A stretch of 9,514 bases of DNA from JABDGR01 sp035546135 (GCA_035546135.1 DASZWY010000176.1:1-9514), one strand, 5' to 3'. Counted from the first letter of the stretch, positions 1-7,306 are shown. Numbers and translations: made by a program. The notes: generated by a model not told the origin, from the letters alone.

Positions 1-467
1 TCCATCGCCACGGAAAAACCGAGGCGCACGCCCATGCCGGAGGAATACGTCGAGACCGGCATGTCGAAAAATTCGCCCAGCTCCGAGAAGTCCTTGATTT
101 TGTCCAGGCGGCTGAGCATGTGTTTGCGGTTCTTGCCCATGAGCAGGCCGTTGAGCACGGCGTTTTCCCGCCCGCTGAGCGAGCCTTCGAACCCCACGCC
201 CAGCGAAAGCAACTGCACGTGCAGCGGCTTCGCATACTCGACCGCGCCCTGGTCCGGCTCGAAAATCTTGGCCAGGATTTTCATCAGCGTGCTCTTGCCG
301 CTGCCGTTGCGGCCGATGATGCCGAGCTTCTCGCCTTCATACAGGGTGAAGGACACGTCGTGCAGCGCCCAGATCTTCGTCTTGTGTCGGGCGAAGATGG
401 ATTTCTGGTAGCGATAGCACAGCGCCACGTTCCGCAGGGAGATGAGCGGTGGGGAGGGATTAGCCAT
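1..467 (-). CDS. Polysaccharide/teichoic-acid-type ABC exporter ATPase (Wzt/TagH-like), 3' end cut by window
   Basis: This is the N-terminal 155 codons of an ABC ATPase that starts at ATG 467-465 and runs off the left edge. It would power export of a lipid-linked glycan through the permease encoded immediately upstream. I see Walker A GRNGSGKST at residues 52-60. After it comes the Wzt-style segment SLGVGFEGSLSGREN (88-102) in place of a Q-loop with a clear glutamine. The degenerate signature YSSGMGVRLGFSVA (141-154) is typical of the polysaccharide-export branch. Walker B, the H-loop and any C-terminal glycan-binding domain lie outside the window, so whether it recognises a terminal sugar cap cannot be judged. 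Its start overlaps the permease stop by 8 nt (ATGGCTAA), which implies translational coupling. The family call is firm; the exact substrate is unknown. Confidence 0.93.
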   Translation of the reverse strand, partial: MANPSPPLISLRNVALCYRYQKSIFARHKTKIWALHDVSFTLYEGEKLGIIGRNGSGKSTLMKILAKIFEPDQGAVEYAKPLHVQLLSLGVGFEGSLSGRENAVLNGLLMGKNRKHMLSRLDKIKDFSELGEFFDMPVSTYSSGMGVRLGFSVAM

Positions 468-1242
468 TGACGCGTTTGAGGATTTTGCCGTCGATATACG
501 AGCACCAGACGAGGCCGAGCGTGCCGAAGCTCAGGCCCCAGCACAATGCGTAGGCCAGCGCGGCAAGGTTCGGCCCTTGGTGCCACATGATGACATAGCG
601 GTAAGACTCAATCAGCCCCGCCATCGGGTTCAGGTAGAAATAACGCCGGGCGGCCGGCGGCACGGTGGTGACGGTGAAAAATACGCCCGAGATAAACATC
701 AGCAGGCGGAAGATGGAGCTGACCACCGTCGTCAAGTCGCTGAAATAAGTGACCGCAATCGCCAGCGGCAGCGCCAGCCCGATGATGAGGACGAGTTGCG
801 CGGCCAGCACCAGCGGCAGCCACAGGAAATGCCAGTTGGGCGGGAAGCCGCAGGCCGCGCAAAAGGTGAGCAGCACCAGGAACACGCACAGGAACTTCCA
901 CGTGTTGGTCAGGATGCCGACGAGCGGGAAAATATATTTGGGAAGCTTGAAATGGATCATGATATGCAGCTTGGCTTTGATGCCGCCCATGCCCTGCATG
1001 ACGGAGCTTTCAAACCACTGCCAGACAATCGTTCCGACCAGCAGCATCACCACTTGGTCCGCCCCGCGGGTTTGAAAGATGAAGACGTAAACGACGTAGA
1101 CGATGGCCGTAGTGATGCAGGGTTCCAGCAGCAGCCAGATGTAGCCGAGGAACTGCTGGCGCGCCTCCGACTTCAGGCCCGCGAGCGTGCGGTACCACAC
1201 GATGTCGCGGTAGCGAATGAATGCTTGGAGGCGATGATGCAT
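460..1242 (-). CDS. ABC-2 type polysaccharide exporter permease (Wzm/TagG-like)
   Basis: This is a complete 260-residue inner-membrane permease, the usual size for Wzm/KpsM/TagG. The N-terminus has the amphipathic lead-in to the first membrane segment (about 12-33), with LKSEARQQFLGYIW leading into a long hydrophobic stretch at about 34-55. Further hydrophobic segments lie near 64-80, 103-130, 138-165, 172-194 and 226-248, giving about six in total. The family-typical NPMAGLIESYR lies at 205-215, after the fifth segment. It should pair with the downstream ATPase to flip an undecaprenyl-linked glycan to the periplasm. ATG 1242-1240 lies 3 nt after the stop of the upstream phosphotransferase gene, and no Shine-Dalgarno is visible. 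The family is secure; the transported glycan is unknown. Confidence 0.95.
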   Translation of the reverse strand: MHHRLQAFIRYRDIVWYRTLAGLKSEARQQFLGYIWLLLEPCITTAIVYVVYVFIFQTRGADQVVMLLVGTIVWQWFESSVMQGMGGIKAKLHIMIHFKLPKYIFPLVGILTNTWKFLCVFLVLLTFCAACGFPPNWHFLWLPLVLAAQLVLIIGLALPLAIAVTYFSDLTTVVSSIFRLLMFISGVFFTVTTVPPAARRYFYLNPMAGLIESYRYVIMWHQGPNLAALAYALCWGLSFGTLGLVWCSYIDGKILKRVNG

Positions 1243-1245
1243 GGG

Positions 1246-2262
1246 TCAGGCGGCGGCCAAGGCGCTCAGCGCGGCGCGCGCGCGCTCCAACTGGCGGCGG
1301 CGGCGTTCGCCGGCGGCGGCGGGGGAGAGGGCGTAGTCACGTCGCTGGCGCTCAACGGGCAAAAATTCGTTCAGCACGATGCCGCACCACTTGATTTGGT
1401 AAACCGGCAGCAGCGCGCGCGCGCGCTGGGGCAGCAATTGGTCCTGGGGAAACATGGCGGCGACGGCGTTCAGCACCTGGTCGCGGTGCACTGGGCCCGC
1501 CGGGATGTCCGGCTGGCAGAGAAAATCGCCGACGGTCTTCGCCGGGTCATCCCAGCCGGCGTATTCAAAATCGAAGAAGCAAAGACGGTTTGAGTCTCCG
1601 AGCAGGGCGTTGTGGAAACCAAAATCCGACGGAGAAACGCACCGGGCGGGTGGAGCAGAATCAAGCCGGGCCAATTGATGCCGCACGGCGTCGGCTATTT
1701 TCAGCCAGGCGGGCGCCAGTTCGTCGTGCACAAACTTGCGGGCCGCTTCGGTCAGCTCATCCTCCGGCGCCGGAGGCAAGTCGCGCAGGCGTTGGATGCG
1801 TTTGTCCACGATGGCCAGGTGTGCTTCGACGCTGAAACAGGCTTCGGCGGCCTCGGGCAACATCGGTGGCGGACTGGCGGGCGGCAAATTCAAGGCGCGG
1901 AAAAATTCCAGCGCCTCAGCCACGCGCGCGGCGGTGACTTCCGCCGGCCAAAGCTTGCGTCCTGCGACGAAGGCAAACAGGCCGGCGTGGTCATCATCGT
2001 TCCAGCCGAGGGCATGAGGCACGGCGTCAAGCACCCGGGGCATGGCGTAGGCGTAAAATGCGCGTTCTGAGGCATAGCGGTCTCGCGCGGGCGCCGGGGC
2101 TTGGTAATATTGTTTAAGCAGGAACGGGCCGCCTTGGGCCTCCACGCGCCAGACGCGGTTGTTTGCGCCGCCGGTGACCGGAGCGACGCGCAGTTCCGCC
2201 CCCGACGGAAAAAAGCGGCGCGCGGCGGCCAGCGCTTCAGCGGCCAACAAGTTGGCGCTCAT
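1246..2262 (-). CDS. Aminoglycoside/choline-kinase-fold phosphotransferase
   Basis: This 338-residue protein has the APH/choline kinase fold, which transfers phosphate from ATP to a small hydroxylated substrate. Visible elements are an N-lobe with TGGANNRVWRV (30-40), a candidate ATP-binding lysine K50 in FLLKQY, and the catalytic loop PSDFGFHNALL (211-221) with candidate base D213 and metal ligand N218. The second metal site is FFDFEYAGWDDP (229-240), with D231. The usual His of the HxDxxxxN motif is Pro here (PSD). A conserved-looking segment KWCGIVLNEFLP (291-302) precedes a basic, Ala/Arg-rich C-terminus. I chose ATG 2262-2260 because it forms an ATGA overlap with the HAD gene stop; an in-frame ATG at 2295 would give 11 more residues but a longer overlap. 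The substrate is not identifiable. Its position suggests it phosphorylates a sugar or a sugar substituent. Confidence 0.85.
   Translation of the reverse strand: MSANLLAAEALAAARRFFPSGAELRVAPVTGGANNRVWRVEAQGGPFLLKQYYQAPAPARDRYASERAFYAYAMPRVLDAVPHALGWNDDDHAGLFAFVAGRKLWPAEVTAARVAEALEFFRALNLPPASPPPMLPEAAEACFSVEAHLAIVDKRIQRLRDLPPAPEDELTEAARKFVHDELAPAWLKIADAVRHQLARLDSAPPARCVSPSDFGFHNALLGDSNRLCFFDFEYAGWDDPAKTVGDFLCQPDIPAGPVHRDQVLNAVAAMFPQDQLLPQRARALLPVYQIKWCGIVLNEFLPVERQRRDYALSPAAAGERRRRQLERARAALSALAAA
1411..1428. repeat. 18-bp perfect palindrome with alternating GC core
   Basis: CAGCGCGCGCGCGCGCTG reads the same on both strands. It lies inside the phosphotransferase coding sequence. A related alternating GC run sits near 1274-1286. 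It is most likely a by-product of Arg/Ala codons in GC-rich DNA. Confidence 0.5.
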
Positions 2263-2882
2263 CCGGCTTTCAGCAAAGTGGGCAGTTGCGGCCATGCGGC
2301 GAGGCGAAGGTTGATGCCCGAAGGCAAAGGTTGGGCGGAGGAGTCGTAAAGGATGCGGGTCACCGATTTTGGAAAAGCGGGATGGGTCAAAATTTCCGGC
2401 AAATCGTCCACGAAATGCGTGCAGCCGCAGGCGGCGATGCGGGCGAGCTTGGCTTCCTTGGTTGGCTCGAAAAAGACTTGTTCACGGCGAAGACCGACGC
2501 GTGACGCGTCAAAGAATCCCTGCGCTTCGAGCCAGCCACGCGCCGCGGCGTGCAGATCATGCGGCGGACCGCGCAAGGGCGTGCGGGTTTTGTGGCTGAT
2601 GATGAAGATGGTGATGCCCGCCCGGACCAAATCAGCCAACGTAGCCTTTGCGCCCGGACACTCCTCCGCCTCGGCCATGCGCGCGCCGTAAACCGTGCCC
2701 TGCATTTCAGTGAAAACAGCTTTATTCCCCTGGCGGTTGAGGTGGTCGCGCACGGCGTTTTTGGTGGCGGACAGTTCCGGCGGGATGACGCCGAGGTCGA
2801 GCGCCACGCGGTGGAACAACCGGTCGTAGCCGACAATCGTGTTGTCAAAATCCACGCCGAGCGTGATGGGCGGCGGCTTCAC
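2259..2882 (-). CDS. HAD-like hydrolase, probable sugar-phosphate phosphatase
   Basis: This 207-residue protein has the HAD superfamily motifs in order. Motif I is VDFDNTI (nucleophile D11 and acid/base D13), motif II is IISHKT (S96), the motif III lysine is in EPTKEAK (K142 or K145), and motif IV is FVDDLPEIL (D159/D160). The family typically removes phosphate from small metabolites. The region between motifs I and II (about 20-80) is a small cap-like insert. There is no cysteine-rich zinc loop of the GmhB kind, so it is not a standard heptose-bisphosphate phosphatase. The start is GTG 2882-2880, overlapping the methyltransferase stop as GTGA; its own stop overlaps the next start as ATGA. 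Both junctions indicate translational coupling. The specific substrate is unknown; a sugar-phosphate intermediate of this pathway is the simplest guess. Confidence 0.85.
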   Translation of the reverse strand: MKPPPITLGVDFDNTIVGYDRLFHRVALDLGVIPPELSATKNAVRDHLNRQGNKAVFTEMQGTVYGARMAEAEECPGAKATLADLVRAGITIFIISHKTRTPLRGPPHDLHAAARGWLEAQGFFDASRVGLRREQVFFEPTKEAKLARIAACGCTHFVDDLPEILTHPAFPKSVTRILYDSSAQPLPSGINLRLAAWPQLPTLLKAG

Positions 2883-3547
2883 TCGAAATAGATGAAGCTA
2901 TGGTCCCCGGTGTAGCCCGCCTGCTGGAACCACCAATCCCACGCTGCGGGCGTGCAGAAACTTTCGCAGGTGAACTGCCAGTAGAGCAGGTTGGCCTTCT
3001 CCGCCTCGTTGCGCCAGGATTCGACGCACAGGTATTTGTTTTTTCGGCCCACGCGTTCCATTTCCTTCAGCGCGGCCAGCAAATCGAAGCATTCGAGATT
3101 GTGCAGGGTGTTGATGGACACGACCAGGTCGAAGGATTTATCTGCAAAAGGCAACCGGCGCGCGTGGCCGGGCACGAGGCGGTCGCGGATGCCTTCGTGC
3201 GCGTTGGCCAGCGCGTAGGCGGAAATGTCGAGTCCCGTCACTTCCAGGCCGGGCACCGCCTGTATGAAATCATAGAGCAGGAAACCTTTGCCGCAGCCCA
3301 CGTCGAGCACGCGGTCGCCGGGCTTCAAGCCGTAGTGCGCCACCATCGCGTCGGCCACCTTGCGCCAGCGCCCGTCGTACTTCATGCCGCCATAGCCGGT
3401 GCGCCGGTCGCCGTCCCAATAATCCTTGTCCCACTGCTTGGCCAGCGCGGCGGCCTTGGGTTTGGGAAATTCCGGATCGGTCACCCGCGCGATGTAGTCG
3501 CGCTTGGTGGATTTGTGAACCAGCGAAATGAAGTCAACGTAGGCCAT
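2879..3547 (-). CDS. Class I SAM-dependent methyltransferase of a polysaccharide locus
   Basis: This 222-residue Rossmann-type methyltransferase has motif I VLDVGCGKGF (80-89) for SAM binding, the post-I acidic turn GLDIS (105-109), motif II-like SFDLVVSINTLHNL (138-151) and the beta-4/5 region KYLCVESW (171-178). The C-terminal block WWFQQAGYTGDHSFIYFE (205-222) and the N-terminal MAYVDFISLVHKSTKRDYIARV look like a specific subfamily that I associate, from memory, with surface-glycan clusters next to transketolase genes. It could methylate O, N or C on a sugar; the sequence does not say which. I chose ATG 3547-3545, seven nt after the transketolase stop. ATG 3562-3560, five codons upstream, would overlap that stop by 8 nt and is also possible. 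Neither has a Shine-Dalgarno. Confidence 0.9.
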   Translation of the reverse strand: MAYVDFISLVHKSTKRDYIARVTDPEFPKPKAAALAKQWDKDYWDGDRRTGYGGMKYDGRWRKVADAMVAHYGLKPGDRVLDVGCGKGFLLYDFIQAVPGLEVTGLDISAYALANAHEGIRDRLVPGHARRLPFADKSFDLVVSINTLHNLECFDLLAALKEMERVGRKNKYLCVESWRNEAEKANLLYWQFTCESFCTPAAWDWWFQQAGYTGDHSFIYFE

Positions 3548-3554
3548 AAAAAGT

Positions 3555-4484
3555 TCAGGCATTTGCCGCCACGGCGACGCGCGCGGCAATTCCCTCCGCC
3601 GTCAGCCCGTAGTGTTCGCGGGCGTCCTCCTGCTCGGCGGTGATGTGCAGAAATTCGTCGGGCGTCGTGCCCAGGCGCACCAATCGCGCGCGAGGCGCGG
3701 GATTTTGGTCGGTCAGCCATTCGGCGACGGCCCCGCCAAAGCCGCCCCAGGTGCTGTGCTCCTCAATCGTCGCCACCGCGCGGCAGGCCGCAAAAACCTC
3801 GCGCAAGGTTTCGACCGGCAGCGGCTTCACGCTCGGGCAGCTTTCCACGCGCGCGGAGATTCCCTGCGCGGCAAGTTTCTCCGCCGCCACCAGCGCCTCG
3901 GTCGCCAGCGTCCCGGCCACGAGCAGCGCGACATCGCGGCCTTCGCGCAGGGTGAGGGATTGGCCAAAGGCGAACTTCGGCGTGGCCTGGTGCACGGTTG
4001 GTTCGCCCTTTTTGCCGATGCGGATATACACCGGGTCGGGGTGGGCGAGCGCCGCCGCGAGGCACGCGCGCACTTCGTGCGAGTCCGCCGGCGCCAATAC
4101 CGCGAGATGCGGCAGCAGCCGCAGCATGCCCATTTCCTCGCACGAATGGTGCGTCGCCCCGAGTGAGGCGTAGGACAGCCCCGAGCCGGTGCCGACAATC
4201 ACCACCGGCACGCGGTGGTAGCACACGTCCACGCGGATTTGCTCCAGGCAGCGGTAGGTCACAAACGGCGTGATGGTGTAGCACACCGGGCGCAGGCCGC
4301 ACATCGCCATGCCGGCGGCGACACCCATCATGTTCGCCTCCGCCACGCCGCAGTTGAAAAAGCGCGCGGGCGCCGCGTCTTTAAATTTGTCGAACAGCCG
4401 GTTGCCGATGTCGCCCGACAGCAGCACCACGCGCGCGTCCGCCGCGGCGAGTTTCGTGATTTCGCTGGCAAAGGCGTTTCTCAT
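3555..4484 (-). CDS. Transketolase, C-terminal subunit (Pyr and C-terminal domains)
   Basis: This 309-residue subunit carries the pyrimidine-binding and C-terminal domains of a thiamine-diphosphate transketolase. The catalytic glutamate that activates the cofactor is E49 in NCGVAEANM (44-52). The Pyr domain continues through ITPFVTYRCLEQIR (71-84) and GATHHSCEEMGMLR (109-122). The C-terminal domain begins near 170, with LLVAGTLATEAL (187-198) and EEHSTWGGFGGAVAEWL (241-257). It should form an alpha2beta2 enzyme with the subunit encoded just upstream, moving a two-carbon ketol unit between sugars. The start ATG 4484-4482 overlaps the partner's TGA as ATGA. A weak GGGGA lies 4 nt before this start, the only Shine-Dalgarno-like sequence I found in the window. 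The acceptor is unknown. Confidence 0.93.
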   Translation of the reverse strand: MRNAFASEITKLAAADARVVLLSGDIGNRLFDKFKDAAPARFFNCGVAEANMMGVAAGMAMCGLRPVCYTITPFVTYRCLEQIRVDVCYHRVPVVIVGTGSGLSYASLGATHHSCEEMGMLRLLPHLAVLAPADSHEVRACLAAALAHPDPVYIRIGKKGEPTVHQATPKFAFGQSLTLREGRDVALLVAGTLATEALVAAEKLAAQGISARVESCPSVKPLPVETLREVFAACRAVATIEEHSTWGGFGGAVAEWLTDQNPAPRARLVRLGTTPDEFLHITAEQEDAREHYGLTAEGIAARVAVAANA

Positions 4485-5299
4485 GCGATCCCCAGTTCCA
4501 GGCGGGCTTTTTCGACTTCCTCCGCCGTCGGCACGCGGTAGTGCCAGTTGTTGTCGTCCTCCATGAAAGAAACGCCCTTGCCCTTGACCGTATGCGCGAC
4601 GATGGCGCGCGGCCGCTCGCCGGCCGGCGCGGTCAGCGCGCGGTCGAGCGCGGCGAGGTCGTGGCCGTCCAGCTCCTGCGCGTCCCAACCGAAGGCGCGC
4701 CATTTGTCCACCAGCGGATCAAGCGCCATGACCTCGTTGCTGCGTCCGGTTGCCTGCCACTTGTTGTAATCAATCACGATCGTGAGCCGGCCCAATTTAT
4801 GCGCCGCCGCGAGCATCGCCGCCTCCCACACCGTGCCTTCGTTGCATTCGCCGTCGCTCATCACGACGAAGACGCGGTAGGGCTGCTTTTGAATCCGCGC
4901 GGCGAGCGCGAGGCCCGTGCCCACAGGCAGCCCATGACCCAGCGAGCCCGTGGCCAGCTCGACGCCCGGCGCGCAGCCGGGGGCGGGTTGTTCCGCGAGC
5001 GCCGCGCCGTGCTTCGCAAAGGTTTCCAATTCGCTCCGCGGGAAAAAGCCGCGCGTGGCCAGCACCGCGTAGAGCGCCGAAGCCGCGTGGCCTTTCGACA
5101 AAATGCAGCGGTCGCGCGCCGGGTCGGCGGGCTGGTCGGCGTTGATCTGCGCCACGCGCCAATACAGCACCGTCAGCGCGTCCACGCACGACAACGCGCT
5201 CGCCAGGTGCGGCGTGCCGGCGCGGTGCGACATCTGCACCACGTCGTAGCGCAGGCGGCGCGCCACCTGGTCCAGCCCGGCGAGTTCGGCGGGGGTCAT
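4481..5299 (-). CDS. Transketolase, N-terminal subunit (thiamine-diphosphate PP domain)
   Basis: This 272-residue subunit carries the diphosphate-binding domain of transketolase. Visible landmarks are SKGHAASALYAVL (68-80), GSLGHGLPVGTGLALA (118-133) and the ThDP/metal motif SDGECNEG (148-155), closing with N179 in IDYNKW. The first Gly of the usual GDG is Ser here. With its partner the total is 581 residues, shorter than the roughly 660 of a single-chain transketolase, as usual for split forms. I prefer ATG 5299-5297, one nt after the dehydrogenase stop (TAAcATG). A TTG at 5311-5309 would add four residues and overlap that gene. Location inside a glycan-export operon argues for a dedicated biosynthetic role rather than housekeeping pentose-phosphate metabolism. 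Confidence 0.93.
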   Translation of the reverse strand: MTPAELAGLDQVARRLRYDVVQMSHRAGTPHLASALSCVDALTVLYWRVAQINADQPADPARDRCILSKGHAASALYAVLATRGFFPRSELETFAKHGAALAEQPAPGCAPGVELATGSLGHGLPVGTGLALAARIQKQPYRVFVVMSDGECNEGTVWEAAMLAAAHKLGRLTIVIDYNKWQATGRSNEVMALDPLVDKWRAFGWDAQELDGHDLAALDRALTAPAGERPRAIVAHTVKGKGVSFMEDDNNWHYRVPTAEEVEKARLELGIA

Positions 5300-5300
5300 G

Positions 5301-6335
5301 TTAAAAATCAATCACGGTGTGGATGGACTCGCCCGCGCGCATCTTGGCGATGGCGGCGTTGATGTCCGGGAGCAAACAACGATGCGAAATCATGCCCGCC
5401 GGGTCGAACGCGCCGCCGCGAATCATCCGCACGAGGCGTGGAATATCCTGCGCGGGCCGGCTCTGCCCGCCCTCGGAACCGGTCAGCACTTTCCCAAAGT
5501 GCAGCGGGAGGGTGTTCAGCGAAAGTTTGAGCTCGTGCGGCATCACGCCAAAGATCACGCAGCGGCCTCTCGGCGCGGTGAGGGCAAACGCTTCCGCGAT
5601 GATTTCCGGGCGGCCGGTGCCGTCAATCACCACGTCGGGCGCGCCGCCGGCCAAAATTTCCCGCACGGTCGCGCTCAACGGCTGCTCGCGCGTGTTGATG
5701 ACGTGCGTCGCGCCATAGCGCCGTGCGACTTCGAGTTTGTGATGATAAAGGTCGCATGCGATGACGGGATAGGCGCCCGCGAGTTTCGCGGCCTGGATCA
5801 CGCCGAGGCCGATGCCGCCCGCGCCGATGACCACCACGGCCTCGCCAATCTCCACCTTCGCGTCGCGCGTGATGACGCCGAAACCCGTCGTCAGCGTGTC
5901 GGCGAGCAGGCAGCAAATATCGTCGGGCAAATCGGCGGGCACCGGCGTCATCCGGTTTTCCGAAATCACCGCGTGGCGCTGGAAGGTCGTGATGTGGCCG
6001 GCGTTGACGGTGCGCGTGCCCCAGGGATATTTCGGTGGCGGCTGGCCTTCGAGGCCCGCGCCGGGCCGCCAGTGCAGCACGACATGGTCGCCCGGCTTCA
6101 CGTGTTTTACGCCGGGGCCCACTTCGAGCACGCGTCCGCCGCCTTCATGCCCGAGCAGGTGCGGCAGCCATTTGTCCGGCCCCTTCACGGCGTCGATTTC
6201 GCCGAGCTGCGAGCCGCAAATGCGCGTGGTCTTGATTTCCACCAGCACCTGCCCGAGACCCAGCGCGGGCAGCTCGATCTCGTCAACCACGAGCGGCTGG
6301 CGCGTTTCGACGAGGATGGCGGCAAGAGTTTTCAT
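5301..6335 (-). CDS. Zinc-type medium-chain alcohol/sugar dehydrogenase (MDR family)
   Basis: This 344-residue medium-chain dehydrogenase would interconvert an alcohol and a ketone on a sugar or polyol using NAD(P). The GroES-like catalytic domain contains C40 (RICGSQ) and the H63-E64 pair in LGHEGGG (61-67), two zinc-site positions. The Rossmann nucleotide site is VVVIGAGGIGLGVIQAAKLAGA (starting at 167), with an acidic D195 at the end of beta-2 that favours NAD over NADP. The four-cysteine structural-zinc lobe expected around residues 90-112 is absent: no Cys lies there. The third catalytic zinc ligand, normally Cys before the TTG motif, is Asp146 (ADTLTTGFG). ATG 6335-6333 follows a 26-nt gap with no Shine-Dalgarno; the next gene begins 1 nt after its stop. 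Substrate unknown. Confidence 0.92.
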   Translation of the reverse strand: MKTLAAILVETRQPLVVDEIELPALGLGQVLVEIKTTRICGSQLGEIDAVKGPDKWLPHLLGHEGGGRVLEVGPGVKHVKPGDHVVLHWRPGAGLEGQPPPKYPWGTRTVNAGHITTFQRHAVISENRMTPVPADLPDDICCLLADTLTTGFGVITRDAKVEIGEAVVVIGAGGIGLGVIQAAKLAGAYPVIACDLYHHKLEVARRYGATHVINTREQPLSATVREILAGGAPDVVIDGTGRPEIIAEAFALTAPRGRCVIFGVMPHELKLSLNTLPLHFGKVLTGSEGGQSRPAQDIPRLVRMIRGGAFDPAGMISHRCLLPDINAAIAKMRAGESIHTVIDF

Positions 6336-6361
6336 GGAATGGAAAAGCGTGGCGAGGATGT
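6336..6361 (-). promoter_or_regulatory. 26-nt pyrimidine-rich intergenic leader without Shine-Dalgarno
   Basis: Read on the minus strand, this spacer before the dehydrogenase ATG has no GGAGG-like sequence and ends in the pyrimidine run CTTTTCCATTCC. It shares CCACGCT followed by TTTCC with the other 26-nt spacer in the operon (7307-7332). It probably acts as a translation-initiation leader rather than a promoter; this is inference. Confidence 0.35.
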
Positions 6362-7306
6362 TTACGCGAGATTCGTCATCGCCTTCATCGTCTTGATGTT
6401 GAAATAGCGGTCTTCCATTTTCAATTTCCCTTCGCGGAATGCCGCCATGACTTCGCGGATGCCGTCTTCCACGCCGTATTTCGGCGCAAACCCGGTCGCG
6501 AGCAATTTTTTCGAGGAGAGCCGGTACGAGCGCGGGTCGTTCGATTCCTTGACGATGATTTCCGCCGGCACATGTTTGGTCACCAGCTTGGCAATGTCGA
6601 GAACCGAGATGTTTTCAAACCCCGCGTTGTAAATGCCGGGAGCCTTCGCGCCGACGCTGAGGAAGTGATGATACACGCGCACCATGTCTTTCAGGTGGAT
6701 GTTCGGGCGCGTCTGGTCGCCGCCGAGCACGGTGATTTTCCCGTTGGCCAGCGCCTGCATCGTCAGCATGTTGACCACCACGTCGAGCCGCATGCGCGGC
6801 GAATAACCGCAGACAGTCGCGGGCCGCACGCATTGGATGAGAATTTTGTCCTGATAGCTGAGCAGCACGCGCTCGCTGATCATCTTGGTCTTGTTGTAGT
6901 CGCTGATAGGCACGAGCGAAAGCTCCTCGGTCACCTCCGGTTCGTCCTTGACGCCGTAAACGCTGCCCGAGCTGGCGTAGACAAACTGCTTCACGCCGTG
7001 CGCGATGGCGCGTTCGACCAGGAACATCGTGGCGAGAGTGTTCACTTCCCAGCTCAGCTTCGGGTTCAGGTCGCAGGTCGGGTCGTTCGCCACATTGGCC
7101 AGGTGCAGCACGGCGTCCATTCCCGCCAGCGGGATTTGATCGGCGTTGCGCACATCGCCCTGAATGACCTTGAGCCGCGGATGCGGCTGGAGGTAGTTGC
7201 CGAACCACTGGAGATCCACAACGGTGACGTCGTGGCCTTGTTCGAGGAGGCTCGGGGTCAAAACGGTGCCGATATAACCGCAACCGCCGGTAAGCAGGAT
7301 TTTCAT
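6362..7306 (-). CDS. NAD-dependent nucleotide-sugar epimerase/dehydratase (extended SDR)
   Basis: This 314-residue extended short-chain dehydrogenase/reductase would act on a nucleotide-activated sugar at C4 or a neighbouring carbon. The N-terminal dinucleotide motif is TGGCGYIG (6-13), with D31 at the end of beta-2 favouring NAD. HLANVANDP (68-76) holds the usual mid-Rossmann segment. The catalytic set is the Ser region SSGSVYG (112-118) and Y137/K141 in SDYNKTK, all intact. The substrate side includes RPATVCGYSPRMRLD (161-175). ATG 7306-7304 opens the Rossmann motif directly; the frame stays open for 101 more codons upstream, but that stretch is out of frame with, and inside, the kinase gene, and is Arg-rich with no homology-like pattern. 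Exact reaction unknown. Confidence 0.92.
   Translation of the reverse strand: MKILLTGGCGYIGTVLTPSLLEQGHDVTVVDLQWFGNYLQPHPRLKVIQGDVRNADQIPLAGMDAVLHLANVANDPTCDLNPKLSWEVNTLATMFLVERAIAHGVKQFVYASSGSVYGVKDEPEVTEELSLVPISDYNKTKMISERVLLSYQDKILIQCVRPATVCGYSPRMRLDVVVNMLTMQALANGKITVLGGDQTRPNIHLKDMVRVYHHFLSVGAKAPGIYNAGFENISVLDIAKLVTKHVPAEIIVKESNDPRSYRLSSKKLLATGFAPKYGVEDGIREVMAAFREGKLKMEDRYFNIKTMKAMTNLA

Noticed and set aside
442..1593. Long open frame on the plus strand (about 383 codons)
   Set aside because: It lies opposite the ABC permease and phosphotransferase genes, has a Gln/Arg/His-rich composition with no recognisable motif, and is the expected antisense shadow of GC-rich coding DNA.
2259..2882. 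GmhB-type heptose bisphosphate phosphatase
   Set aside because: The HAD core is present, but the zinc-binding cysteine/histidine loop of GmhB is not seen, so the specific name is not justified.
3555..4703. N-terminally extended transketolase C-subunit starting at 4703
   Set aside because: The extra 73 residues are Arg/Ala/Gly-rich, overlap the N-subunit coding region and match no family; ATG 4484 in the ATGA overlap gives the normal start.
4481..5299. 1-deoxyxylulose-5-phosphate synthase (DXS) or pyruvate dehydrogenase E1 instead of transketolase
   Set aside because: The SKGHAASALYA and GSLGHGL segments and the split N/C arrangement match two-subunit transketolases; no DXS- or E1-specific features were seen.
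5298..6407. Long open frame on the plus strand (about 369 codons)
   Set aside because: It mirrors the dehydrogenase gene on the other strand and shows His/Arg/Ala-rich, motif-free sequence; a shadow frame.
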